The notes under the pieces: model-generated
Told to the model about the DNA's origin: nothing
Seen by the model: only the letters and a program-made list of their open reading frames with translations
Database searches by the model: none
Shown: piece by piece, positions 26,855-35,928 of the stretch
Layout of the letters: the number at the start of each line of letters is the position of its first letter
How positions within the stretch are numbered: position 1 is the stretch's first letter
From: Hyphomonas sp.
Lineage (GTDB): Bacteria > Pseudomonadota > Alphaproteobacteria > Caulobacterales > Hyphomonadaceae
Direction: 5' to 3'
Assembly (NCBI GenBank): GCA_017792365.1
Contig: CP051229.1
Location: forward strand, 620,001 to 684,000
DNA: 64,000 nucleotides
Position numbers and translations under genes: made by a program

Positions 26855-27705
26855 GAACTCGCACCCTTGTATCCAACAGCGCGCCAGACATCGTACATCA
26901 TTACGGCAGAGGCGCAGGCAAGATTCAGACTGTCCGCGCGACCCTGCATCGGCAGACGCACCAGCTGATCGCATCGGGCTTCCATCGCTTCAGGCAATCC
27001 CGCCTGCTCATTGCCCATCAGGATCACGGCGCGTTCAGAGTAGGAATGAGCTTCAGTCGAAACCGCGCCACGCATGGATGCAGCCGTGACCTGAGCGTCC
27101 GACGCCCCGACCCATGCCCAGAATGACTCGGTTGAAGTTTCAATGAACGGCACAGCAAACACGGATCCCATGCTGGCCCTCACTGTCTCCGGCGAGAAGG
27201 GGTCGCAGCAGGTGCCGATGAGGATGACGCCGTCAACGCCGGTTGCGTCCGCCGTCCGCAAGATCGTGCCGAGGTTCCCGGGATCGCGAACCTCGTACAA
27301 GGCGACCCATCGTCGTGCGCCATCCACTTTGAGGTCATCCAGCGCCGCGCTGCGCTGTCGGAACGCAGTGATCAGTGTCTGAGGGTTATCCTTGCGGGCG
27401 ATTGCTCCCAGCACGCGCTCGTTGGTCGTCACGACACGAGCGCCCTGTTCAGCAAGGCGTCGCAGAAGCGGCTTCGCGCTTTCGCGCTCCAGCATCGCCT
27501 GGCTGGTTAGCGCAGAAACCGGTTCCCAGCCATAATGCAGGGCTTCCTCGGCATGCCGGGCGCCTTCTGCGATGAACAGCCCCGCCTCCTTGCGGCTGCG
27601 TTTGCGCTCCAGCGAGCGCATCAGCTTGACGAGATCGTTGCCTGTGCTCGTGATATGCTCGAACTCATTGGGATGCGATCGTCTTGGGGGAGAATCAGAA
27701 TGCAT
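26851..27705 (-). CDS. TrmH/SpoU family 2'-O-ribose RNA methyltransferase
   Basis: 284-residue SPOUT-class methyltransferase. The substrate-binding N-terminal domain begins ITSTGNDLVKLMRSLERKRSR. The knotted SAM domain has VALYEVRDPGNLGTILRTAD, VILMGNEQAGLPEAM and LPMQGRADSLNLACASAVMM, the three TrmH motifs. It modifies rRNA or tRNA ribose 2'-OH; the target position cannot be set from sequence. Coupled by ATGA to the adjacent methyltransferase gene. Confidence 0.93.
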   Translation of the reverse strand: MHSDSPPRRSHPNEFEHITSTGNDLVKLMRSLERKRSRKEAGLFIAEGARHAEEALHYGWEPVSALTSQAMLERESAKPLLRRLAEQGARVVTTNERVLGAIARKDNPQTLITAFRQRSAALDDLKVDGARRWVALYEVRDPGNLGTILRTADATGVDGVILIGTCCDPFSPETVRASMGSVFAVPFIETSTESFWAWVGASDAQVTAASMRGAVSTEAHSYSERAVILMGNEQAGLPEAMEARCDQLVRLPMQGRADSLNLACASAVMMYDVWRAVGYKGASS

Positions 27706-27807
27706 GAACGGGCGATCTGAGCGAGTTTCTGTCCTGGGCTGGCCTCAAACCTGACAACCGGCTTGTGCATATGTATCTTGGGCGTCGGAGGAAAGAGCCA
27801 GGCTCGA

Positions 27808-29322
27808 ATGAGGCGAATATTGCGATCAGCTTTCGGTCCTGGTCCTAGCGGACACGACCGGCCAGTGGCGTTCGACCGTCCGGTCTTCTGGATCGGCGTT
27901 GCTGGACTGATCCTGACGGGTCTCATCACAGTCTGGTTCGGGCCGCAATCACACGCCAACACCGAAGATCAGGTAGAGCGCGCCGCGTCAGCCGCCTTGG
28001 CCGCCGGCGGCCACGACTGGGCCACCGCGAAGGCGTACGGACAGCGGGTCGCGCTCTCGGGCCAGGCGCCGGACGAACAGAGCCTTCAGGAAGCATCAAA
28101 CGATGTGATGGCCGCGCTCGGTCCCGGCGGCGTCTTCATCGGCGGTGTGACCAAGGTCACAAGCCGCGACGTCGACGTTGTGCCAATGGTTTCTTCCTTC
28201 GCATGGGGCGCCATTCGCGAAGGACGCCAGATCACGCTCGAAGGCGTTGCTCCCGACAGGCAATCGCTGGACGCCATCGAGACCGCAGCGCGAGATATGT
28301 TCGGCGCCTCGAACGTGATCAGCCGCATGAGCCTGGCGGATGGGGCGCCCGATCAGGTGGACTGGAGCAGGGCGGCGACGGAATCGCTCGCCGCGCTCAA
28401 CCAGCTCGACCGCGGATCGGCAGAGCTCACCAATGACCGTCTCGTCCTCGCAGGCCAGACCTTGAACGAGGAGACTGCACAGGCCGTCCAGGCGTCTCTG
28501 GATGCACTCGATGCAGGGGTGGCGATCACAACGTTCATATCGGGTCCGGCGGAGTGGACTGCGACCTTGGGCAATGGCGAACTCGATTTCTCCGGAACAG
28601 TCGCCGACGAAGAGACAAGGAACGCGCTGGCGGAACTGGCGCGCTCGGCGTTCGATGAGCAATTCGCTGACAATAGCCGTATCGGCGCTGCCGGCGCATG
28701 GGGCCCGAGGGTTCGTTTGGCGCTGCCGCATTTCGCACGTTTCCGGTCGGGCCAGATTTCGGTTCTGGAAGATCGCATCAGGATCAGCGGTCGCGCGCCG
28801 GCGAGCGCCATCACCTTTCTCCGGGAGGACATGAGCGCCCTGCGCGATGACTATGAGGTGCTCTACAGCGTCGAGGAATCGGCCTCCGAAGCGACGGAAC
28901 TCGCAGGCATCAATCTGGACTCCGCCGATCCCACCGAACTGCGGGCGTCGTGCCAGCAAGGCTTCACGCAGATCATGGCGAGCAATCAGATACTCTTCGA
29001 ATCCGGTTCATCTCGGATCGACCGGGTAAGCGGCGAGACGCTCGACAAGCTGATCGGCGTGATGCGCCGCTGTGACACGCTGCGGATCGAAGTGCAGGGC
29101 CACACCGACGCAACAGGGCGCGGCGCCGACAACAAGGAATTGTCGACGCAACGCGCGAACGCTGTGCGGACCTACTTCATCGAAGCGGGGATTGAACCAG
29201 ACCTGCTTTCCGCCATGGGTTATGGCGAGGAACAGCCGGTGGCCAGCAATCGCACCGCCGAGGGCCGCCAGCAAAACCGGCGGATAGAATTTTCTGTATC
29301 GAGCGCGGAGGATGCGCAATGA
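27808..29322 (+). CDS. Membrane-anchored OmpA-family protein with BON-like repeats
   Basis: 504-residue protein from ATG 27808 (27763 is an upstream alternative). A basic N-terminus and one helix (FWIGVAGLILTGLITVWFG) predict an inner-membrane anchor with the rest periplasmic. The middle holds five similar BON-like units, each starting with a strand-turn such as VALSGQAPDEQSL, ITLEGVAPDRQSL, LVLAGQTLNEETA, LDFSGTVADEETR and IRISGRAPASA. The C-terminal OmpA-like peptidoglycan-binding domain has ILFESGSSRI, VQGHTDATGRG, STQRANAVRTYFIEAGI and NRTAEGRQQNRRIEF. The stop overlaps the next gene by 4 bp (ATGA). Function unknown; see the hunt section. Confidence 0.88.
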   Translation: MRRILRSAFGPGPSGHDRPVAFDRPVFWIGVAGLILTGLITVWFGPQSHANTEDQVERAASAALAAGGHDWATAKAYGQRVALSGQAPDEQSLQEASNDVMAALGPGGVFIGGVTKVTSRDVDVVPMVSSFAWGAIREGRQITLEGVAPDRQSLDAIETAARDMFGASNVISRMSLADGAPDQVDWSRAATESLAALNQLDRGSAELTNDRLVLAGQTLNEETAQAVQASLDALDAGVAITTFISGPAEWTATLGNGELDFSGTVADEETRNALAELARSAFDEQFADNSRIGAAGAWGPRVRLALPHFARFRSGQISVLEDRIRISGRAPASAITFLREDMSALRDDYEVLYSVEESASEATELAGINLDSADPTELRASCQQGFTQIMASNQILFESGSSRIDRVSGETLDKLIGVMRRCDTLRIEVQGHTDATGRGADNKELSTQRANAVRTYFIEAGIEPDLLSAMGYGEEQPVASNRTAEGRQQNRRIEFSVSSAEDAQ

Positions 29323-30115
29323 CTTGGTTGTTGGCGCACATGTGGTTGGCGCTGCTGTTTGCGGCTGCCTTTGGCGGCCTGATCGGCTGGGCGCTCCGTC
29401 ATGTGTCAAAGCGCGACAGCGCCGCGATGACGCACGAGCGCGCATCGGCAGGCGCGGGCCTCGCCGATGCCGAGGCGAGGGCGCGAATCGTCGAACTGGA
29501 AACGCAACTCGCGGCGGAACGCGATGAACTTACCGCGCTGCGCGCCAGCGCGGTCCCCGGTGAACCGCAGCCAAGCGTCGCTGAGGAACCGGAGGAAGGG
29601 TCGGTCGAGTGGCGCAATCGGTACCTCGAGTCCCGCGTGCGCTTCCTGGAAAAACAGCTGGTCGAAGCGGAAGAGCGCACGGTCGAGCAGCCCAAACCTC
29701 CGGAAGAAGACGACGAGGCGACACGGCTGGTGTGGCGCAATCGCTACCTCGAAGGCCGTGTCCGCTATCTCGAAGATGAACTCGCAAAGGGCGGCAGCCT
29801 CACGCTCGCCACGCCACATGCGCCCGCCGGCGCGAAAACCAAGGCGCCGACAGGCAGCAAGCCGACCACGCTGGATGGCCCGCGCGGCGGCAAGGCGGAC
29901 AACCTGAAACAGATCGGCGGCATTGGCCCGAAGATCGAACGCCTGCTCAACGATATGGGCGTCTATCACTTCGACCAGATCGCCGGCTGGACGGACACGG
30001 AGATCGCCCGGTGAACTCCGAAATCTCGTTCAAGGGCCGCATCGAGCGCGAGAACTGGGTCAGTCAGGCCGCCGCGCTCGCAAAAGGCCTCCAGCCCACG
30101 GGCAAGAGCCGCTAA
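29319..30115 (+). pseudogene. Membrane-anchored coiled-coil HhH protein, frameshifted near its 3' end
   Basis: About 265 residues when repaired. One N-terminal helix (WLALLFAAAFGGLIGWAL) is followed by RHVSKR, so the rest is predicted cytoplasmic. Then come a long acidic coiled-coil region containing two copies of a WRNRYLE-RVR-LE motif about 45 residues apart, a low-complexity Ala/Lys/Pro-rich linker, and a C-terminal helix-hairpin-helix domain: DNLKQIGGIGPKIERLLNDM, VYHFDQIAGWTDTEIA, and after the shift VNSEISFKGRIERENWVSQA. One base is missing near 30010 in a CCCGG run. HhH domains of this type bind DNA or act as protein modules. Coupled to the OmpA/BON gene. Confidence 0.78.
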
Positions 30116-30125
30116 CCGGATTCTC

Positions 30126-30890
30126 CTATTCCTGCTGGTTCGTGACGATGTTCAGCGTTTCGAGCATCGCAGGCTCCAGCACGTGGACTTCCGCAGCAGG
30201 GACGGCGGCCATGACAGGCAGCAGCTCCGCGTCGATACCCATCTCACTGATATAGGCCGCAACCTGACCCTGCGCGGCCTGCACGGCGGTGACCCCCTCA
30301 TCGAACTCGGGACAGAACGTCGAGTTTGGCAGCGGCAGCCAGGGGTAGCTCGCAAACACGCTCGCGCGTTGCACGCACGACATGCTCAACTGGTGGACGC
30401 CAAGGTACGAGCCCTCAGACACCGTCCGCTGGCTCCCGCCCAGAAACGCAAGCGCACACGCGCTTACGCATCGACCCGCGGCGCGTTCGCCAGAGCGATC
30501 CATTTCTCCCACATCTGTCGAATAGCCGCCGGCCCGGATCGCGCGTCCAAGCGCCAGCCCGCCTTCGAGGTCGCCGCCATCCGAGTTGAGCACGACCAGA
30601 GGCGCCGCCGGCCCCGCGCGGTCGGCTACAAAGCGAACGAAAGCCTCCGGTGTCTCCGGCGTGATGACGCCACCCGCCAGGATCAGCCCTTCGCCTGAAC
30701 TGGCTGCCACCCACTCAAACGTCATCGGCTGGCTCGGCGGATCGGCCGCCGCAGGCATCCAGCCGAGCGCGACGACGCACAGCAGCAGCGAGAAAGCTCG
30801 TCTCGCTGATCGGCTGGACCATCGGTTAAGGATCGGGCCTAGAGCGCCATCCCGCGCGATCTGAAGCGGGTATGCAGCCACGCCAACCAC
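30126..30890 (-). CDS. Periplasmic ClpP-like serine protease-fold protein
   Basis: COG3904-type periplasmic protein of the ClpP/crotonase-like class. A hydrophobic signal (FSLLLCVVALGWMPAAA) precedes the mature chain. The core has VLNSDGGDLEGGLALGRAIR (oxyanion-hole glycines) and the candidate nucleophile in GRCVSACALAFLGG, then YLGVHQL with a possible catalytic histidine. The start is uncertain: GTG 30890 is preceded by GGGAG, while ATG 30920 lies inside the meaB 3' end. It is last in the mutB-lipoprotein-ybjQ-meaB run, about 10 bp after meaB. No substrate known. Confidence 0.75.
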   Translation of the reverse strand: MVGVAAYPLQIARDGALGPILNRWSSRSARRAFSLLLCVVALGWMPAAADPPSQPMTFEWVAASSGEGLILAGGVITPETPEAFVRFVADRAGPAAPLVVLNSDGGDLEGGLALGRAIRAGGYSTDVGEMDRSGERAAGRCVSACALAFLGGSQRTVSEGSYLGVHQLSMSCVQRASVFASYPWLPLPNSTFCPEFDEGVTAVQAAQGQVAAYISEMGIDAELLPVMAAVPAAEVHVLEPAMLETLNIVTNQQE

Positions 30891-30900
30891 AGCTCCCGCT

Positions 30901-31855
30901 CTATCGCTCGCCGAAGACATGCTGGATCGCACGATCTGCTGCGGTGGATGCGGGCAGGGAGCCAGCCAGCACCTGTTTGCGCAGATTGAGGATTTCCTGT
31001 CCCACGCCACTCCGGCTGGCGAAGTCTGTCGTGATCGCGTCGACAAGCAGCGAATCGAACCAGCGACCTTGCTGTGCGGCGCGCCGCCTCACGGGCGCCG
31101 TTGGCGCTGGAGATCTTCCTGTGTTGCTCGATCAGCGACCACACCTCATCCAGTCCATCGCCGGTCGCGCCCGACACCAGTCGCGTCGGCGGATTCCAGT
31201 CCGGATCGATGGGCTCGAGAATGTGAAGCGCATTGGCATAGGTGCGTCCAGCGCGCCTGGCGGCCTCAGGGTCGATGTCGGACTTGTTCACCGCAATCAT
31301 GTCGGCCGCCTCAAGCACCCCCTTCTTGATGCCCTGAAGCTCATCGCCAGAATTGGGCAGCATCAGAGCCAGGAAGAAATCAACCATGTCGGCGACAACC
31401 GTCTCAGACTGTCCAACCCCCACGGTTTCCACGATAATCACATCGTAGCCGGCCGCCTCGCACAACAGGATCGTCTCACGCGTCGTCCGGGCGACGCCGC
31501 CGAGTGATGCCCCTGCCGGGGAGGGACGCACGAAGGCGTTGGGATCCACCGCAAGGCGCTCCATGCGGGTCTTGTCGCCAAGTATGGAGCCGCCGGTACG
31601 CTTGGACGTCGGATCCACCGCCAGCACGGCCACCCGATGCCCGGCGCCGGTGAGCAGCGTGCCAAACGCATCGATGAAGGTTGATTTGCCGACGCCCGGC
31701 GGGCCGGTCACCCCGATGCGCTCGGCGTTGCCCGTGTCCGGCATGACAGTCTCAAGCAGCCGGCGCGCTGCGTCGCGGTGATCGGCCCGGCGTGACTCCA
31801 CTAGCGTGATCGCCCGGGCCAGACCGGCGCGGCTGGACAGGTCGGCAGCAACCAT
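30901..31855 (-). pseudogene. meaB: Methylmalonyl-CoA mutase-associated GTPase MeaB, frameshifted near 3' end
   Basis: G3E GTPase that gates cofactor loading and protects methylmalonyl-CoA mutase. It carries Walker A GPPGVGKSTFIDAFG, VLAVDPTSKRTGGSILGDK, the switch DVIIVETVGVGQSETVV and the guanine-specificity NKSD. The conserved frame runs to KISSANGA and continues one frame over as RRRAAQQGRWFDSLLVDAI to a stop at 30901. The shift is best explained by one extra base in a GGG run near 31094. It sits with mutB on the same strand, as expected for a MeaB partner. The start overlaps nothing and follows YbjQ by 2 bp. Confidence 0.88.
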
Positions 31856-31857
31856 CG

Positions 31858-32181
31858 CTAGTCCTCGATGACCACCGCCGTCCCGGAAACGGCGACCATC
31901 ATCATCGACCCGCCCTGTCCGACAACCTCGTAATCGATGTCGATCCCGACGACGGCGTTGGCGCCCACCTGCCGGGCTTCTTCCTCCACCTCGCGAAACG
32001 CCTCGTTGCGGGCCTCGGCCAGCGACAGCTCATAGGATTCCGATCGCCCACCGACGATATCGCGCACCGAGGCGAAGATATCGCGGATGATGTTGGCGCC
32101 GATGATGGCTTCGCCGGTGACGACGCCCTTGTAGGCGGTGATCCGCTTCCCCTCGACGGTGGGCGTGGTTGTGAAGATCAC
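31858..32181 (-). CDS. YbjQ/UPF0145 family protein
   Basis: 107-residue YbjQ-family protein: [20 protein letters not shown], then [19 protein letters not shown] and [15 protein letters not shown], the typical core. No biochemical role is established. GTG at 32181, four bases after the upstream lipoprotein stop, is chosen because it begins at the family start ([14 protein letters not shown]). It lies between a lipoprotein gene and meaB with almost no spacing. Confidence 0.88.
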   Translation of the reverse strand: MIFTTTPTVEGKRITAYKGVVTGEAIIGANIIRDIFASVRDIVGGRSESYELSLAEARNEAFREVEEEARQVGANAVVGIDIDYEVVGQGGSMMMVAVSGTAVVIED

Positions 32182-32185
32182 GACG

Positions 32186-32689
32186 TCAATTCCCGCTGCT
32201 GACTGTCGGGGCGGTCGTCCGCGTGAGAACCGCTCGCGCATCATAAACCCGTGCCTCGTCCGGCTTTGCGCCAGATCCGATTAGGATTTCCATGATGGTC
32301 TCGTAACGCCGCGAATCCGGCGACAGGTCAAACCCGATACCGACGCCGACACTCGACCCGAAACTCCCCGTAGAACCGCCCACGCCGACGCTGGTGCCCC
32401 CCTTGTCGCGCCCGCCATACCGTTCGGTGTCACGCGTCACGACGCGAAACCAGTCGCCGCCCTCGCGCAGCGTGACTTCCGCCGCCCTGCGCATCGCCAG
32501 GTCTTCCACGCCTGCAGCATCCTGATCGGGATTGGCCCTGAACGAAATCCGGTATCGATCGTTTTCAAGCACCTGCTCACGGTACCCGACGGCGGATGAG
32601 CTTTCCGCGGGGCCGTAGACGGTCGCCGGTGTGGCGCAAGCGGCGAGGCCGGCGACAAGGGCGCCGATGGCGAAGGTACGAGCGGTCAT
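32186..32689 (-). CDS. CC0125/CC1285-type lipoprotein
   Basis: 167 residues, with the signal and lipobox ALVAGLAAC (cysteine near residue 18). The core resembles the Caulobacterales CC0125/CC1285 lipoprotein family: [19 protein letters not shown], then [19 protein letters not shown] and [10 protein letters not shown]. Glycine-rich [20 protein letters not shown] follows. Probably anchored to the periplasmic face of a membrane. Co-transcribed with YbjQ (4-bp spacing) and 36 bp after mutB. Confidence 0.85.
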   Translation of the reverse strand: MTARTFAIGALVAGLAACATPATVYGPAESSSAVGYREQVLENDRYRISFRANPDQDAAGVEDLAMRRAAEVTLREGGDWFRVVTRDTERYGGRDKGGTSVGVGGSTGSFGSSVGVGIGFDLSPDSRRYETIMEILIGSGAKPDEARVYDARAVLTRTTAPTVSSGN

Positions 32690-32725
32690 CTCTTTCTCCA
32701 GAAAAACGTCCCCTCTACGACCTCG

Positions 32726-34924
32726 TTATTCGGCTGCGGTGCTTCGCGAGTTGTGGCCAAGCTTCGGCCCGATCTGCTCCAGCAACTCAACAGCGGCGTC
32801 CGCGATGACTGTACCCGGCGGGAAGATAGCGGTGGCGCCCGCAGCTTTCAGCGCATCGTAATCCTGCGGCGGCACAACCCCGCCAACAACCACGTTGATA
32901 TCACTGCGGCCGTCGCCATCCAGCGCTTTGCGCAGTGCCGGCACGAGCGTGAGGTGCCCGGCAGCCAGCGACGATGCGGCGACAACATGCACATCGTTCT
33001 CGACAGCCTGACGCGCCGCTTCCTCAGGTGTCTGGAAGAGGGGACCAATATCCACGTCCCAACCAAGATCCGCGAAACCGGTTGAAACAACCTTTTGCCC
33101 GCGATCGTGACCGTCCTGGCCCATCTTGGCGATGAGGATGCGCGGCCGACGTCCTTCTGCGGCCTCGAATGCGTCCGCCAGCTCGCGGGCCCTCTGCACT
33201 TTCTCTGACTTGGCGCCCATGCCCTGAGCATAAACTCCCTGAATTGAGCGGATCTCTGCCTTGTGGCGGCCGACAATGCGTTCGACGGCCTCCGAAATCT
33301 CCCCGACAGTAGCTTTGGCCCGCGCCGCATCGATAGCAAGCGCCAGCAGATTCCCCTGGCCGGACTCTGTCGCATTCGTAATCGCCTCCAGAGCCGCGTT
33401 TACAGCTGACTGATCCCGCTCGCCGCGCAACCGGTCCAGTTTATCCAACTGCATCTTGCGGACTTTATCATTGTCGATCTTCAGAACGGGAACATCTTCC
33501 GGCGTTTCCGGGCGGAACTTGTTCACGCCGACGATGGTCTGCTGTCCGCTGTCGATCCGGGCCTGGGTCCGCGCGGCGGCTTCTTCGATGCGGAGCTTGG
33601 GAACCCCGGCCTCGATGGCCTTGGCCATACCACCCATACCCTCGACCTCGTTGATGTGCTCCATGGCGCGCGCCGCGAGATCGTGGGTGAGACGCTCGAC
33701 GTAGTAGGACCCGCCCCACGGATCGATTGTCCGCGTCGTGCCTGCTTCCTGCTGCAGGAAGATCTGCGTGTTCCGGGCAATCCGAGCGGAAAAGTCCGTG
33801 GGCAGGGCCAGGGCCTCATCGAACGCGTTGGTGTGCAATGATTGCGTCTGTCCGCCCGCGGCGGCCATCGCTTCAAGGCATGTCCGGATGACGTTGTTGT
33901 AGACATCCTGCGCCGTCAGCGACCAACCCGAGGTCTGGCTGTGGGTCCTGAGGCTCAGCGACTTGTCGTTCTCTGGATCGAACTGCTTCACGAGCTTGGC
34001 CCAGAGCATGCGCGCCGCACGCATCTTCGCCACTTCCATGAAGTAGTTCATGCCGATGGCCCAGAAGAACGACAGTCGCGGCGCAAAGGCGTCAACGCTC
34101 AGGCCGGCGTCGCGCCCCGCGCGGATATACTCGACCCCATCGGCCAGCGTGTAGGCCAGCTCAAGGTCGGCCGTCGCGCCGGCCTCCTGCATGTGATAGC
34201 CGCTGATCGAGATCGAATTGAACCGCGGCATGTTCTGCGACGTGTAGGCGAAGATGTCGGAGATGATCCGCATCGAGGGCCGCGGCGGATAGATATACGT
34301 GTTCCGCACCATGAACTCTTTGAGGATGTCATTCTGGATCGTGCCGGACAGCTTGTCCGGCGACACGCCCTGTTCCTCCGCCGCCACCACGTAGAGCGCC
34401 ATGACCGGCAGGACAGCGCCGTTCATCGTCATCGACACGGACATCTTGTCCAGCGGGATGCCCGAGAACAGCGTCCGCATGTCGTAGATGGAATCGATCG
34501 CAACGCCGGCCATGCCGACATCGCCGACGACCCGTGGGTGGTCTGAATCATAGCCGCGGTGAGTGGCGAGGTCGAAGGCGACCGACAGGCCCTTCTGTCC
34601 GGCCGCAAGGTTGCGCCTGTAGAACGCGTTCGAATCCTCTGCGGTTGAAAACCCTGCATACTGCCGGATGGTCCACGGCTGCTGCGCGTACATCGTCGGA
34701 TAAGGACCGCGTACGAACGGCGCGATGCCGGGCCAGCCGCCGGTGAAATCGAGATCGGCCGTATCTTCGGCGGAGTAGAGGAGTTTCAGATCAACGCCTT
34801 CCGGCGTCGGCAGCTCGCGGTCTACGTCGGCGCCCGCACGTTGCTTCCACTGCTCAAGTCCGGGCGGCGTCGCGTCACTCTCCAGATCGAGCTTCGTGAA
34901 ATCCGGGAAGTCCTTTGCCATCAA
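32726..34924 (-). CDS. mutB: Methylmalonyl-CoA mutase, large (catalytic) subunit
   Basis: B12-dependent interconversion of (R)-methylmalonyl-CoA and succinyl-CoA in the propionate pathway. 732 residues: the TIM-barrel with [56 protein letters not shown] and [18 protein letters not shown], then a C-terminal B12-binding domain with the histidine ligand in [13 protein letters not shown]. Length is normal for MutB/ScpA. It heads a run with a lipoprotein, YbjQ and meaB. The small subunit mutA is about 2.7 kb away on the same strand, separated by three genes. No cobalamin riboswitch was recognised upstream. Confidence 0.97.
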   Translation of the reverse strand: MMAKDFPDFTKLDLESDATPPGLEQWKQRAGADVDRELPTPEGVDLKLLYSAEDTADLDFTGGWPGIAPFVRGPYPTMYAQQPWTIRQYAGFSTAEDSNAFYRRNLAAGQKGLSVAFDLATHRGYDSDHPRVVGDVGMAGVAIDSIYDMRTLFSGIPLDKMSVSMTMNGAVLPVMALYVVAAEEQGVSPDKLSGTIQNDILKEFMVRNTYIYPPRPSMRIISDIFAYTSQNMPRFNSISISGYHMQEAGATADLELAYTLADGVEYIRAGRDAGLSVDAFAPRLSFFWAIGMNYFMEVAKMRAARMLWAKLVKQFDPENDKSLSLRTHSQTSGWSLTAQDVYNNVIRTCLEAMAAAGGQTQSLHTNAFDEALALPTDFSARIARNTQIFLQQEAGTTRTIDPWGGSYYVERLTHDLAARAMEHINEVEGMGGMAKAIEAGVPKLRIEEAAARTQARIDSGQQTIVGVNKFRPETPEDVPVLKIDNDKVRKMQLDKLDRLRGERDQSAVNAALEAITNATESGQGNLLALAIDAARAKATVGEISEAVERIVGRHKAEIRSIQGVYAQGMGAKSEKVQRARELADAFEAAEGRRPRILIAKMGQDGHDRGQKVVSTGFADLGWDVDIGPLFQTPEEAARQAVENDVHVVAASSLAAGHLTLVPALRKALDGDGRSDINVVVGGVVPPQDYDALKAAGATAIFPPGTVIADAAVELLEQIGPKLGHNSRSTAAE

Positions 34925-35124
34925 GGCGCTCCGTCAAATTCTGTCCGCCGACTCCTAGCACGGCTTTGCCGGAACCATGAAGCTATCCCATGCGGTTTAC
35001 GACCAGCCGAAGTGCGTCACACTGACGTGCAGGGAACCGCCAGTCGATCTTTGAGAAACGAGAGTCGGTGTTCCCAGCTACCCCAAAGCTGCTATCCAAC
35101 AGGCAAAATCATAGGGAGAACAGC

Positions 35125-35916
35125 GTGGCTAATCTGGAAGGCAAACGAGCCATCGTCACAGGCGGCGGCACAGGTCTTGGTGCCGCAACCGCCATCGGTT
35201 TGGCCAGATTGGGCGCATCGGTCTGTGTGAACTATTCCCGCAGCGCAGACGCAGCAGAAGACGTCGCCGCTCAATGCCGCCAGCTAGGCGTCGAAGCCAT
35301 AACGGTACAGGCCGACGTGTCGGAAGATTCTGACTGCCGCAACCTGGTGGCACAGGCGGCCGACAAGCTCGGTGGCGTCGACATTCTCATCAACAACGCC
35401 GGCATCACCAAGTTTGCAGACCACGGCGATCTGGACGCCTTGGACGCCGACGACTTTCTGCATCTCTACAAGGTCAATGTCGTCTCGATGTACCAGATGA
35501 CCCGCGCCGCACGGAGCGATCTGGAAGCAGCCGAAAAGGGCGCTGTCGTGAACGTCTCATCCATCGCAGGCGTGACCGGAGTAGGGTCCTCGATCGCCTA
35601 CGCCGCAACCAAGGGCGCGATCAACACGATGACGCTGAGCCTCGCGCGCGCATTGGCGCCCAGGATCCGCGTGAACGCCGTATGCCCCGGCTACATCGCA
35701 TCCGGCTGGTTCACGAAGTATCAGGGCGACGTCGTCGAGGACAAGACAGCAGAACGCGTCATCAGGACGACGCCTCTCCAGGTCGCTTCACAACCGGAGG
35801 ACATCGCCGGCACAATCCTGTTTCTGGCTGGCGGCGACAGCGCGCACATGACGGGCGAGACGCTCATCGTCGACGCTGGTCTTCATCTGGGAATGGCGCC
35901 GCTTAAAGCTCGGTAG
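35125..35916 (+). CDS. SDR-family oxidoreductase
   Basis: Short-chain dehydrogenase/reductase of 263 residues with NAD(P) binding at VTGGGTGLGAATAIGLA, the NAG motif in DILINNAGITKF, and catalytic Ser plus YxxxK (VNVSSIAGVTG; AYAATKGAINTM). The C-terminal VTGETLIVDAGLHL-like end (MTGETLIVDAGLHLG) is typical of FabG-like enzymes. GTG 35125 is chosen because AGGGAGA lies upstream. Divergent from mutB. Substrate unknown. Confidence 0.93.
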   Translation: MANLEGKRAIVTGGGTGLGAATAIGLARLGASVCVNYSRSADAAEDVAAQCRQLGVEAITVQADVSEDSDCRNLVAQAADKLGGVDILINNAGITKFADHGDLDALDADDFLHLYKVNVVSMYQMTRAARSDLEAAEKGAVVNVSSIAGVTGVGSSIAYAATKGAINTMTLSLARALAPRIRVNAVCPGYIASGWFTKYQGDVVEDKTAERVIRTTPLQVASQPEDIAGTILFLAGGDSAHMTGETLIVDAGLHLGMAPLKAR

Positions 35917-35928
35917 CGAAAGAGCCAG

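Noticed and set aside
34925-35124. Cobalamin riboswitch upstream of mutB
   Set aside because: No B12-box-like sequence or matching structure was recognised in the region before mutB or before mutA.
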